A stretch of DNA of 64,000 bases from Butyricicoccus_A sp964387535 (GTDB taxonomy: Bacteria; Bacillota; Clostridia; Oscillospirales; Butyricicoccaceae). The stretch spans positions 1 to 64,000 of the forward strand of contig CAYLXH010000002.1 in assembly GCA_964387535.1 (NCBI GenBank), read 5' to 3'. The notes under the pieces are model-generated. The model was not told the DNA's origin. It saw nothing but the letters and a program-made list of their open reading frames with translations, and searched no databases. Of the stretch, positions 49,386 to 58,321 are shown in pieces. The stretch's first letter is position 1; every line of letters starts with the position of its first letter. The position numbers and the translations under genes are program-made.

Positions 49386-50471
49386 ATGTCATCAAAAATA
49401 TTAGTTTTAGCAAATAATGATGGCGGTTTATATAAATTCCGTGGAGAACTGATGCAGAAGCTGTTAGAGAACAATATGGTAGTCGTTTCCATTCCCAGGG
49501 GACCACTTGTTGAGCGCATTAGAGAAATGGGATGTGTTGTTATCAACACATCCGTTGACCGCAGAGGCATTAATCCGCTGAAAGATATTTGTTTGTTCCG
49601 AAACTACATTGCATTGCTGAAAAGTGAAAAGCCGGATCTTGTCATCACCTATACGATAAAACCCAATATATACGGCGGCCTGGTCTGCCGAATGCAGAAG
49701 ATTCCCTATGCCGTGAATATTACCGGTCTGGGCACCGCATTTCAGAAGAAAGGGATGCTGCGCAGTCTGGTAACGGCAATGTACAAGACGGCACTGAAAC
49801 GGGCAAAGGTAGTCTTTTTTGAGAATTCGGAAAACCGGCAGATGTTTATTGATCAGAAGATTGTAAAAGAAAGACAAGCTTGCCTTTTGCATGGAGCGGG
49901 AGTGAACCTGGAGCAATTTACTCCGGCAGAATATCCTGCGGGCAACGGAGAGACTCGCTTTTTATTTATCGGGCGTGTGATGAAAGAAAAAGGGATCGAT
50001 GAACTTTTTTCGGCAATGGAGCGGTTGAACAAGCAGGGATATCGGTGTATCCTCGAAGTTTTGGGGAATTATGAAGAGGATTATGCGGAAAAAATAAAGA
50101 AATGTGAAACGGACGGATGGCTCGAATATTATGGATATCAAGACGATGTCAGACCATTCATTGCCAGCGCCCATTGTTTTGTTCTCCCATCATGGCATGA
50201 AGGGATGGCAAATACGAATCTCGAATGTGCGGCTATGGCACGTCCGCTGATCACCAGCAATATTTCTGGATGCAGAGAAGCTGTCATTGAGAGCAAAAGC
50301 GGGTTTCTCTGTGAAAGGCAGAATGCGGACAGTCTGTATGAAGCGATGAAAGAATTTCTTGCTCTTTCGTACGAAGAACGCAGGCAGATGGGGTTAGTGG
50401 GTCGAAAGCATATGGAACAGGTTTTCGATAAGAAAAAGGTTGTGGAAGAAACGCTTGCTCGATTGAAATAA
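49386..50471 (+). CDS. GT4-type glycosyltransferase (PglA-like)
   Basis: The 361-residue GT-B enzyme has an N-terminal acceptor domain (KILVLANNDGGLYKFRGELM; DLVITYTIKPNIYGGL) and a C-terminal nucleotide-sugar domain with GRVMKEKGIDELFSAM (about 207) and the E-x7-E motif in EGMANTNLECAAMARPL (about 275). NITGLGTAFQKKG is typical of PglA/WbpZ-type enzymes that add the second sugar to undecaprenyl-linked intermediates. ATG 49386 follows TGGAG; upstream in-frame ATGs lie inside the previous gene. Cytoplasmic, membrane-associated. Confidence 0.9.
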   Translation: MSSKILVLANNDGGLYKFRGELMQKLLENNMVVVSIPRGPLVERIREMGCVVINTSVDRRGINPLKDICLFRNYIALLKSEKPDLVITYTIKPNIYGGLVCRMQKIPYAVNITGLGTAFQKKGMLRSLVTAMYKTALKRAKVVFFENSENRQMFIDQKIVKERQACLLHGAGVNLEQFTPAEYPAGNGETRFLFIGRVMKEKGIDELFSAMERLNKQGYRCILEVLGNYEEDYAEKIKKCETDGWLEYYGYQDDVRPFIASAHCFVLPSWHEGMANTNLECAAMARPLITSNISGCREAVIESKSGFLCERQNADSLYEAMKEFLALSYEERRQMGLVGRKHMEQVFDKKKVVEETLARLK

Positions 50472-50487
50472 TAAGTGGGGATCAATT

Positions 50488-51606
50488 ATGTATAAGCTTT
50501 TACCGGTTTTTCTGGCAAGCCTGGTGCTGGCAGCGTTGGCGAATGCCAATTCCGTGTACGATTTACAAAAAGAAAACTATATAAAAAAAGACAGGTTTTG
50601 GTTTGTTGTTCTGGCAGTTGTTCTATCGTTGTTTGTTGGACTGAGAACAAAATGTAATGATACCGGTGCATATCGACATGGATACGAATTGCTGGATGTC
50701 AATGACTCGATTACAACTGGCATTGATTGGTTTGCAATAGGGGATAATCCGGGCTTTATTTTTACGAATAACGTGCTGAAGCATCTGGGATTTTCTACCC
50801 AGAGTTTCCTGATGTTTTATGCAGTGATTACCATCTGCATCTACATCTGGTTTATTCGGAAGTATACCAACAACATCTGGTTGTCAATTTTCTTTTTCTG
50901 GACAATGGGCGTATATACTTTTACGCTGGCAGCAATTAAACAATGTGTTGCGGTTGCATTTTGTCTGTTGGCGACGGATTGCGCGATTGAGAAAAAATGG
51001 ATTCGGTTTGTCGTGTGGGTTTTACTTGCGGCAACGTTTCACCCTTATGCATTGATGTATCTGGCGGTCCCCTTTCTCATGTTTACACCATGGACGGGAA
51101 AGACATATATCATGGTGGCAGTGTTTGGAGTAATTGGTGTTTCTTTGCAGGCTCTGCTGGGTTCGTTAATCAGTATCACAACGATGCTGGGAGAAGAATA
51201 TACGGTATCCTCTTTTTCGGGTGAAGGGGTTAATGTTTTCCGGTTGCTGGTGGTTATGGTGCCATTGGTGCTGTCGTTCATATCCAGAGAATATATCCAT
51301 AAGTACAGTGACAGAGTGAGTAATCTGATGATTAATCTATCCATGTTAAATGCAGAAATCATGTTTGTTGCACGATTTGGCACGGCAAATTATTTTGCTC
51401 GTCTGGCAAATTATTTCCTTATTTTTCAGGTTATTGCGCTGCCATGGATTTTCAATTGCTTTAATCGAGAAAGCAAGCGACTGCTGACGGTCGGTGCTGT
51501 GGTAGGATTTCTTATTTATTTTTATTATGCAAATGGGCTCTATGGCGGATTCGATGCAAACTATGCCCGGATCACCATAGGAGAGTATCTACGCTCTATT
51601 TTTTAA
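50488..51606 (+). CDS. EpsG-family polysaccharide polymerase-like membrane protein
   Basis: The 372-residue protein has about ten membrane helices. The EpsG pattern shows early: FVGLRTKCNDTGAYRHGYELL, where R-x(5)-D-T-x-x-Y is the family mark, and later FWTMGVYTFTLAAIKQCVAVAFCLLA and FHPYALMYL. EpsG proteins are Wzy-like: they join repeat units on the outer face of the membrane. It is the only polymerase candidate in the operon and lies between two glycosyltransferase genes. The stop is 14 bases ahead of the next start. Confidence 0.87.
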   Translation: MYKLLPVFLASLVLAALANANSVYDLQKENYIKKDRFWFVVLAVVLSLFVGLRTKCNDTGAYRHGYELLDVNDSITTGIDWFAIGDNPGFIFTNNVLKHLGFSTQSFLMFYAVITICIYIWFIRKYTNNIWLSIFFFWTMGVYTFTLAAIKQCVAVAFCLLATDCAIEKKWIRFVVWVLLAATFHPYALMYLAVPFLMFTPWTGKTYIMVAVFGVIGVSLQALLGSLISITTMLGEEYTVSSFSGEGVNVFRLLVVMVPLVLSFISREYIHKYSDRVSNLMINLSMLNAEIMFVARFGTANYFARLANYFLIFQVIALPWIFNCFNRESKRLLTVGAVVGFLIYFYYANGLYGGFDANYARITIGEYLRSIF

Positions 51607-51620
51607 TGGAGGAATGAACG

Positions 51621-52709
51621 TTGAGAGTTCTTCAAGTGGTAACCCATATGAACCGGGGCGGACTGGAAACGATGCTGATGAATTATTATCGGCATATTGA
51701 CCGCAGCAACGTACAGTTCGATTTTCTGGTACACCGATATGAACGTGCGGCATATGATGATGAGATTGAGGAATTGGGCGGAATGATTTATCGTCTTCCG
51801 CGTCTGAATCCCTTCAGCAGGAGCTATTTGAAGCAACTGGATCAGTTCTTTCAAGAGCATCCATATCAAATTGTACATTCCCATCTGGACTGCATGGCAG
51901 GTATTCCATTAAAATATGCGAAGAAGAATGGAGTTCCGGTTTGCATTGCGCACGCACATAGCAGCAGTCAGACAAAGGACGGTAAGTATCCATTAAAACT
52001 GTTTTTTAAGAACAACATACCGAAATATTCTGACTTCCGATTTGCATGTGGGAAAGAGGCCGGCATATGGATGTTTGGCGACGCCCGCTTTGACATATTG
52101 AAGAATGCGATTCCGAGTAAAATGTATTGCTTTGATCAGAAAACAGCGATGGAAGTGAGAGAAGAATTTGGGATTCCGGATGACACTCTGCTGATCGGGC
52201 ACGTTGGACGGTTTTGTGTACCCAAAAATCATAGTTTTATCCTTATGATTTTTCAATCTATTTTGGCAAAGCGGAACACTGCAAAACTCCTGCTGGCAGG
52301 TGATGGTGAACTGCGCCAAATGATTGAAAAAAAAGCAGAAGAGCTGGGCATATCGGAGCATATTATTTTTGCCGGAATCCGTTCGGATGTTGCCAGACTG
52401 CTGCAGGCGATGGATGTATTTCTTTTTCCGTCCCTGTATGAAGGCCTTCCGTTGGCAATCGTTGAGGCGCAGGCGGCAGGGTTGCCTTGTTTGATTTCTG
52501 ACAAGGTGCCGATGGAATGCAAAATAACTGATTTGGTACAACAGATTCCGCTTTCCGAGAGTCCGGAATGCTGGGCTGAGACTGCAATGGAAGCAGCAAC
52601 ACAAAAAAGACGAAATACCTTTGAGGAGATTCGACGTGCTGGATTTGATGTTTCATCCAATGCGGCGAAATTGCAGGAATATTATTTGAATGCGGTTGAG
52701 GAGACATAA
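51621..52709 (+). CDS. GT4-type glycosyltransferase (EpsF-like)
   Basis: The 362-residue GT-B enzyme starts at TTG 51621, seven bases after GGAGGA; the nearby ATG at 51614 is out of frame. MRVLQVVTHMNRGGLETMLMNYYRH and FLVHRYERAAYDDEIEELGG are strongly EpsF-like. The nucleotide-sugar domain has GHVGRFCVPKNHSF (about 193) and E-x7-E in YEGLPLAIVEAQAAGLP (about 275). EpsF enzymes act on exopolysaccharide intermediates. The sugar it adds is unknown. Confidence 0.9.
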   Translation: MRVLQVVTHMNRGGLETMLMNYYRHIDRSNVQFDFLVHRYERAAYDDEIEELGGMIYRLPRLNPFSRSYLKQLDQFFQEHPYQIVHSHLDCMAGIPLKYAKKNGVPVCIAHAHSSSQTKDGKYPLKLFFKNNIPKYSDFRFACGKEAGIWMFGDARFDILKNAIPSKMYCFDQKTAMEVREEFGIPDDTLLIGHVGRFCVPKNHSFILMIFQSILAKRNTAKLLLAGDGELRQMIEKKAEELGISEHIIFAGIRSDVARLLQAMDVFLFPSLYEGLPLAIVEAQAAGLPCLISDKVPMECKITDLVQQIPLSESPECWAETAMEAATQKRRNTFEEIRRAGFDVSSNAAKLQEYYLNAVEET

Positions 52710-52710
52710 T

Positions 52711-53592
52711 ATGGTTGCGTTAACAATATTTACTCCGGCCTATAATCGGGCGCATACTCTTCCGCGCACTTATGAATCGTTGCGGAAGCAGGATTGTAAG
52801 GAATTTATCTGGTTGATCGTAGATGATGGATCCTCGGATAACACGGCAGAATTGGTGAAAGACTGGCAGGGCAACGACAATGGGTTTGAAATCCAGTACA
52901 TTTATCAAGAAAATGGTGGCATGCATGCGGCACATAATACGGCATATGAAACGATCCGAACAGAACTGAATGTGTGTATTGACTCTGACGATGCGTTGGG
53001 GGAGAATGCAGTTCAGAAAATTCTGAAAAAATGGAAGACTGTCCAGGAAAAGGGATATGCCGGAATCATTGGACTGGATGTGAATATGAAAACCGGAGAG
53101 ATTATCGGCAAAGGATTTCCGAAAGGTTTGACGGAAACGACGTTGTCAGGATATTATGCTTCTGGCGGCGCTGGCGATAAAAAGTTGGTGTATCGGACCG
53201 ATGTGATCAATCGCTATCCGCCGTATCCGGTCTTTGAAGGAGAAAAATATGTTTCTCTTGCGTATAAGTACCGGTTAATTGATCAAGATTATAAGCTGGC
53301 CGTTTTGGATGAAGTTTTATGTGAGGTGGAATACCAGACCGATGGGTCATCCATGAATATGCTAAGACAATATGTCAAAAATCCGAAGGGATTTGCGTTT
53401 TGGAGAACGGTATGTATGCAGTATCCGGAGTCAAAACGACGCATGTTTGTGGATTGTGTACATTATGTCTCCAGCAGTATTATCAGTAGAAACCGACATT
53501 TTATCGCGGAATCTCCCAAAAAAATCATGACAGTTGCGGCAATTCCCTTTGGAGTGGTGCTGACAATATATATTACATATAAGACTAGATGA
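52711..53592 (+). CDS. GT2-family glycosyltransferase
   Basis: The 293-residue GT-A enzyme opens with TIFTPAYNRAHTLPRTYESL, then WLIVDDGSSDNTAELV (about 32) and CIDSDDALGENAV (DxD-like SDD, about 91). A short hydrophobic segment near the C-terminus (VAAIPFGVVLTIYITY) could anchor it to the membrane. It adds a sugar from a nucleotide donor. ATG 52711 follows GAGGAG; an earlier in-frame ATG at 52690 lies in the previous gene. Confidence 0.9.
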   Translation: MVALTIFTPAYNRAHTLPRTYESLRKQDCKEFIWLIVDDGSSDNTAELVKDWQGNDNGFEIQYIYQENGGMHAAHNTAYETIRTELNVCIDSDDALGENAVQKILKKWKTVQEKGYAGIIGLDVNMKTGEIIGKGFPKGLTETTLSGYYASGGAGDKKLVYRTDVINRYPPYPVFEGEKYVSLAYKYRLIDQDYKLAVLDEVLCEVEYQTDGSSMNMLRQYVKNPKGFAFWRTVCMQYPESKRRMFVDCVHYVSSSIISRNRHFIAESPKKIMTVAAIPFGVVLTIYITYKTR

Positions 53593-53606
53593 AGTAGGAG
53601 TTTCGC

Positions 53607-54095
53607 ATGATAGAACAGTTTCAGTTGGATTACTATCGCATGACGGGAACAAAATACACCGTTGGAATTCGCAGTTTGGTTCAAATAGCGGTTTCCCATC
53701 AAATCCGGTATATGTACTGGTGGAGAAAGGCTCATAAAAAAATGACGATGTTGCGCCGTTATAAACTGATTCGCTATGCGAGAAAATACGGTCTGGAGAT
53801 TTCTCACAATGCGGAAATTGGAAATGGTCTTTATCTCGGACACCCCTATAATATTACCGTTGGAGGTGGAGCAAAGATTGGAAATAATGTCAATCTGCAC
53901 AAAGGATGTACGATTGGACGAGAAAATCGTGGAGAGAGAGCAGGGGCACCAGTGATTGGAAATTGCGTTGCGATCGGCATTAATGCTACTGTAATCGGCA
54001 ATATCACCATTGGTGATGATGTTATGATTGCACCGAATGCATTTGTAAATTTTGATGTACCGCCGCACTCGATTGTCATCGGAATCCTGGAGTGA
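53607..54095 (+). CDS. CysE/WcaB-type acetyltransferase
   Basis: The 162-residue protein has an N-terminal basic helical part and a hexapeptide-repeat beta-helix: AEIGNGLYLGHPYNITVGGGAKIGNNVNLHKGCTIG (as AEIGNGLYLGHPYNITVGGG and GNNVNLHKGCTIG), then GAPVIGNCVAIGINATVIGNITIGDD. HKGCTIG has the catalytic His seen in serine O-acetyltransferases. In polysaccharide operons such short forms acetylate sugars rather than serine. Start ATG 53607 after TAGGAG. Confidence 0.87.
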   Translation: MIEQFQLDYYRMTGTKYTVGIRSLVQIAVSHQIRYMYWWRKAHKKMTMLRRYKLIRYARKYGLEISHNAEIGNGLYLGHPYNITVGGGAKIGNNVNLHKGCTIGRENRGERAGAPVIGNCVAIGINATVIGNITIGDDVMIAPNAFVNFDVPPHSIVIGILE

Positions 54096-54158
54096 TTCAT
54101 CATAAGGAAAACGCAACAGAGAACTATGTTGGTTTCCAGGTTTGATAAGGAGTGTCTT

Positions 54159-54857
54159 ATGATCCCTAAGAAAATCCATTACTGTTGGTTTGGCAGGAAT
54201 CCACTCCCAGCAAAAGCACAAAAATGCATTGCGAGTTGGAAAACGTATTGTCCGGATTATGAACTTATCGAATGGAATGAGGACAATTTTGATGTGTTTT
54301 TGAATTCGTACACGAAACAGTGTTATGAGAAGAAAAAATATGCATTTCTCACAGATTATGTTCGACTATGGGTGATAGAACAATATGGTGGTATTTATTT
54401 TGATACCGATGTTGAGGTGGTGCGTTCGCTGGACAGCCTATTGGACTGTAAAGGATTTTTTGGATTTGAGAATAATGAATTTGTCGCGACCGGGCTTGGA
54501 TTTGGCGCAGAGCCTCACAATCCCATTGTTCAGCAGATGATAAAGGAATACGATAGTTTGTTGGAGGAGGATCGGAGTACGATTGGCTGCCCGATTCTAA
54601 ATACGCAGGCATTAGAGAAGTTTGGACTGCAGCGGAATGGGCAATATCAGGATTTGGGACATGCTGTGATTTATCCGGCAGAGTATTTTAATCCATATGA
54701 CGATCCAACGGGACGATTGAATCGGTCAACCAATACTTATTCGATTCACTGGTATGCAAAGACATGGATGGATCCCAAAACCGTCCTGAGGTCGAGACTT
54801 TCCCGGCCATTGCATCGTATTTTGGGAATAGAATTCTTTCGGAAGCGAAAAAAATGA
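54159..54857 (+). CDS. GT32-type (OCH1-like) glycosyltransferase
   Basis: The 232-residue protein begins MIPKKIHYCWFGRNPLPAKAQ and has the donor-binding DxD motif in GGIYFDTDVEVVRSLD (about 83-92). SFALTDYVRLWVIEQYGG-like KYAFLTDYVRLW precedes it. These features mark the OCH1/GT32 group common in capsule clusters. It transfers a hexose from a nucleotide sugar. AAGGAG lies ahead of ATG 54159; the earlier ATG at 54126 lacks a ribosome site. Its stop overlaps the next start. Confidence 0.9.
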   Translation: MIPKKIHYCWFGRNPLPAKAQKCIASWKTYCPDYELIEWNEDNFDVFLNSYTKQCYEKKKYAFLTDYVRLWVIEQYGGIYFDTDVEVVRSLDSLLDCKGFFGFENNEFVATGLGFGAEPHNPIVQQMIKEYDSLLEEDRSTIGCPILNTQALEKFGLQRNGQYQDLGHAVIYPAEYFNPYDDPTGRLNRSTNTYSIHWYAKTWMDPKTVLRSRLSRPLHRILGIEFFRKRKK

Positions 54858-56062
54858 AAAAAAAGATTTTAATCTTCTCCCACGCAATGGAAATCGGGGG
54901 TGCAGAGCGTGCCTTGCTGGGACTGCTGGAGACGATTGATACAACACGATATGAAGTGGATTTATTCCTCGTGCGTCATACAGGAGAACTGATGCAATAT
55001 ATCCCCCAAAATGTTCATCTTCTTCCAGAGATGCGGGAGTATTCCTGTCTGGCGGTGCCGATTTCTAATGTGATACGACAGCATCAATTTGGAGTGGCAG
55101 TAGGACGATTTCGGGGAAAAAGAGCGGCGGCAAAGCGCATAAAGCGGTTGAACTTTTTGGGAGAGAATGATGTCGCATTGGAGTATAGTCACAAATATAC
55201 CGTGAATAGGATGCCAGACATTAGTAATGTAGAGTATGATTTGGCAATCAGTTTTTTAACCCCGCATTATTTTGTGGCACATAAAGTGAACGCGAAAAAA
55301 CGGATTGCATGGATTCATACAGATTATGCAGCGATTGAAGTGGACCGTGATTCTCAGATACAGATGTGGAGTCCATATGATGTGATCGCATCAATCTCTG
55401 ATGCGGTAACGAAAAGCTTTGTTCAGATCTTTCCGGAACTGGAATCGAAGGTTCAGCTGATCCCGAATATCATGCCAAAACGGTATCTTTTCACCCTGGC
55501 GGAAGCGTTTCATCCCTCTGAAGAGATGCGGGACGATGGCAGCGTGAAAATACTCTCGGTTGGGCGTTTTTGCACGGCAAAAAATTTTGACAACGTACCA
55601 GATCTCTGCCGCAGGATCCGTAATGGCGGATTGGATGTGCAATGGTATTTGATTGGATATGGCAGTGATGAGCAATTGATTCGTCAAAAAATTTCTGAGA
55701 GCAATATGGAAGAGTATGTGCACATTCTCGGAAAAAAAGAGAATCCATATCCCTATATCAAAGCTTGTGATCTATATGTTCAGCCATCGCGCTATGAAGG
55801 AAAATGTGTTTCCGTTGTGGAAGCACAAATGCTGCATAAGCCTGTTGTTATCACAAATTATGCGACTTCATCCAGTCAGTTGACGGATGGATATGATGGA
55901 GTTATTGTACCTATGGATAATAAGGGATGTGCAGAGGGAATTGCCCGAGTGTTAAAGGATATAGAATTGCAGCACAGAATCATTGAAAATATGAGACAAT
56001 GTGATTATACAAATGCCGCAGAGATTGAAAAAATAGATAAAGTATTGGAGGCTGTCAGATGA
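54854..56062 (+). CDS. GT4-type glycosyltransferase
   Basis: The 402-residue GT-B enzyme starts KKKILIFSHAMEIGGAERALLGLLE (N-terminal acceptor domain; IGGAERAL is typical). Its nucleotide-sugar domain has LSVGRFCTAKNFDNVPDLC (about 232) and E-x7-E in YEGKCVSVVEAQMLHKP (about 315). The ATG overlaps the stop of the GT32 gene, and its own TGA overlaps the pyruvyl transferase ATG. Donor and acceptor unknown. Confidence 0.9.
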   Translation: MKKKILIFSHAMEIGGAERALLGLLETIDTTRYEVDLFLVRHTGELMQYIPQNVHLLPEMREYSCLAVPISNVIRQHQFGVAVGRFRGKRAAAKRIKRLNFLGENDVALEYSHKYTVNRMPDISNVEYDLAISFLTPHYFVAHKVNAKKRIAWIHTDYAAIEVDRDSQIQMWSPYDVIASISDAVTKSFVQIFPELESKVQLIPNIMPKRYLFTLAEAFHPSEEMRDDGSVKILSVGRFCTAKNFDNVPDLCRRIRNGGLDVQWYLIGYGSDEQLIRQKISESNMEEYVHILGKKENPYPYIKACDLYVQPSRYEGKCVSVVEAQMLHKPVVITNYATSSSQLTDGYDGVIVPMDNKGCAEGIARVLKDIELQHRIIENMRQCDYTNAAEIEKIDKVLEAVR

Positions 56063-57045
56063 AGAAAATTCAACTGCTCGATACCTCGATTGGGACCTCG
56101 AATCTCGGTGATTGTATTATCATGGAATGTGTTCGAAAAGAATTAGCGCCCATTCTGGATGGAAATTTTGTGTATAATATGCCGACGCATCTGCCAGCGT
56201 TCAGTACTTTTTCTGTATTTCGCAATTCTAGTGTGGTGCAAAATTATTCAAACTGTGATTGGAAGTTTGCTGGCGGCAGCAATCTGCTGGTAAAAGATCT
56301 GAGGACTCATTATCCGCAATGGAATATTCACCCATTTAATTCCAAGCCGTTACGTGGGACGATTTTGGTTGGTGTCGGTGCCGGTGCTGGTGAGTACACC
56401 AACCGATATACGGCCAAGCTGTACCATCAAATTTTGAATCATGAATATTATCACAGCGTTCGGGATGAACGGAGCAAAGAATATGTGGAGTCTTTGGGAC
56501 TCAAAGCAATTAATACCGGTTGTGTGACAATGTGGATGCTGACGCCGGAATTTTGCAGGACAATTCCGAAAGAAAAAGCATCTCGCGTTGTATTTACACT
56601 TACCGGGAAAGGTCAGGGAACTCCAGCGGACGAACGGGATCAGGTTTTGATTGATATCTTGAAAGCGAATTATGACAAAGTATATTTCTGGGTCCAAGGA
56701 GACCTTGATTTGCAGTATTTGCAGCGATTTCGTCATATTGAAGACATTGACATTATCCCGCCATCCAAAGAGGCCTATGCTGCGCTTCTTCAGGAGGATG
56801 ATTTGGATTATGTGGGAACACGACTTCATGGCGGCATCTACGCGATGCGCCATAAAAAACGAGCGATTATTATTGCGATTGATGAACGGGCAAAAGAGAT
56901 TCATAAGAGCAATCATTTAAATTATATAGAAAAAGATGAGGTTTGCGATCGGCTGGACTCTATGATTTGCTCTGAATTTGCGACCGAGATAACAATGCCG
57001 TTTAATGAAATACAGCGTTGGAAAGGACAATTTCGGGGTGTATAG
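56059..57045 (+). CDS. Polysaccharide pyruvyl transferase-family protein
   Basis: The 328-residue protein has the family marks: an early LLDTSIGTSNLGDCIIMECV, a mid region with VGVGAGAGEYTNRYTAKLYHQIL, SVRDERSKEYVESLG, and the late DYVGTRLHGGIYAMRHKKRAIIIAIDERAKE with the conserved GTRLHG. Members put pyruvate ketals on sugars from phosphoenolpyruvate, making the glycan acidic. The start overlaps the previous gene (ATGA). Some family members have lost the activity, so a modifying role is inferred. Confidence 0.88.
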   Translation: MKKIQLLDTSIGTSNLGDCIIMECVRKELAPILDGNFVYNMPTHLPAFSTFSVFRNSSVVQNYSNCDWKFAGGSNLLVKDLRTHYPQWNIHPFNSKPLRGTILVGVGAGAGEYTNRYTAKLYHQILNHEYYHSVRDERSKEYVESLGLKAINTGCVTMWMLTPEFCRTIPKEKASRVVFTLTGKGQGTPADERDQVLIDILKANYDKVYFWVQGDLDLQYLQRFRHIEDIDIIPPSKEAYAALLQEDDLDYVGTRLHGGIYAMRHKKRAIIIAIDERAKEIHKSNHLNYIEKDEVCDRLDSMICSEFATEITMPFNEIQRWKGQFRGV

Positions 57046-57046
57046 A

Positions 57047-58288
57047 ATGGAAAGTATTCAATTAAAGAGCACAATAGTGTTGTTGAACACGGTTCAATAT
57101 ACATTTGAAGTATCTGACAATTTGAAAAAGTATTTTTCTTCTAACAAATTATCAATTTCCTACGAAGAGGATATAAGCAGTGTCCCTGATGAGGTTTTGA
57201 ATATTCCGTTTGTTTCGATCATGCTGCCCGTTTCGTGGCTCACAAATGCTATTATTTGGGTTGAAAAGTTGGATGATACTTTTTATAATTCAATATTTAA
57301 CATTAGACGAGCATATCAAGCTTTTTATCCAAAATTCCAGTTTGGTGGCACGGTGGTGCCTGCATATGTGATTCGTCATGAGTTGATGAGGCAGGATCAT
57401 TCGATTGTGTTATTCAGTGGCGGACTGGATTCTGTTACGACATATATTAACAACAAACATACGAATCCTATTTTTCTTAATATTTATGGGTGGATTGATT
57501 CTGACACCATTTCTAACGACAGCTATGAACAGGACAAAGCAAATCTGTGTGCTTTTGCAAAGAGAGAAGATACGCCAATTTCTTTTATTACCTCTAATTT
57601 TGGAACGCTTGTCAGCAGTGTATTTAATGAACTCGTGAAGAAAAAGCTGAATAACACGTTATGGTATGGATTTCAGCACAGTATGATGTTTATTAGTATT
57701 GCGATTCCGTATGCATTTTTACATCATATTGATACGATTTATATTGCAAGTTCCAATACAATGGGGTTTCGTGTTGCATGTGCTTCTGATCCCACAACGG
57801 ACATTGAATTTAAATACTTAAACAATGGACGCGTCATTCATGATGGGTTTGAGCTAAACCGTCAGGATAAAATTAAATGTGTTGTGAACTATCAAAAGCG
57901 GCTGGGACGCCCTTTTCCATTGCAGGTTTGTTCTTTTAATGATCATAACTGTTGCAGTTGTGAGAAGTGTTTCCGTACAATATTGGGACTGGTGGCGGAA
58001 AATGTTCATTTGGAGGATTTTGGATTCTACATCGAAGGTAATTTAAAAGACCATTTTGTTCATGTTTTAAAAGAAAAAGAGCAGTTTTTAGGTTTTGACT
58101 TTGAAGAACAGTGTTATTGGGGAGACATAAAAAAACGGATGGATGAAAATTACGGTGTTCTTCGAGAAAAGGAATTTGTTGATTGGTTTTTGAACTATGA
58201 TTTTAAAAAAGGGAAGCGGAGGGCTGTGGCGGAATACCGTAGAAAGAATTTCTTTCCGCTGGTGAAACGAAAGATTTTAAAAAAATAA
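57047..58288 (+). CDS. QueC-like PP-loop ATP-pyrophosphatase in the glycan operon
   Basis: The 413-residue protein has SIVLFSGGLDSVTTYI (about 118-133), the SGGxDS ATP-binding PP-loop of QueC, tRNA thiolases and NAD synthetase. A later C-x6-C-x2-C-x2-C cluster (CSFNDHNCCSCEKC, about 296) has the arrangement of the QueC zinc site. The N-terminal 110 residues and C-terminal tail are not QueC-like. QueC turns a carboxylate to an amide and then a nitrile with ATP and ammonia. Beside UDP-glucose dehydrogenase, an amide or nitrile modification of a uronate is conceivable; this is inference. The gene is visibly more AT-rich than its neighbours, hinting at transfer. ATG 57047 is the best start, though its ribosome site is poor. 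Confidence 0.72.
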   Translation: MESIQLKSTIVLLNTVQYTFEVSDNLKKYFSSNKLSISYEEDISSVPDEVLNIPFVSIMLPVSWLTNAIIWVEKLDDTFYNSIFNIRRAYQAFYPKFQFGGTVVPAYVIRHELMRQDHSIVLFSGGLDSVTTYINNKHTNPIFLNIYGWIDSDTISNDSYEQDKANLCAFAKREDTPISFITSNFGTLVSSVFNELVKKKLNNTLWYGFQHSMMFISIAIPYAFLHHIDTIYIASSNTMGFRVACASDPTTDIEFKYLNNGRVIHDGFELNRQDKIKCVVNYQKRLGRPFPLQVCSFNDHNCCSCEKCFRTILGLVAENVHLEDFGFYIEGNLKDHFVHVLKEKEQFLGFDFEEQCYWGDIKKRMDENYGVLREKEFVDWFLNYDFKKGKRRAVAEYRRKNFFPLVKRKILKK

Positions 58289-58321
58289 CGTGGATGGAAT
58301 AAGTATGGAGTATGGGTTGGC

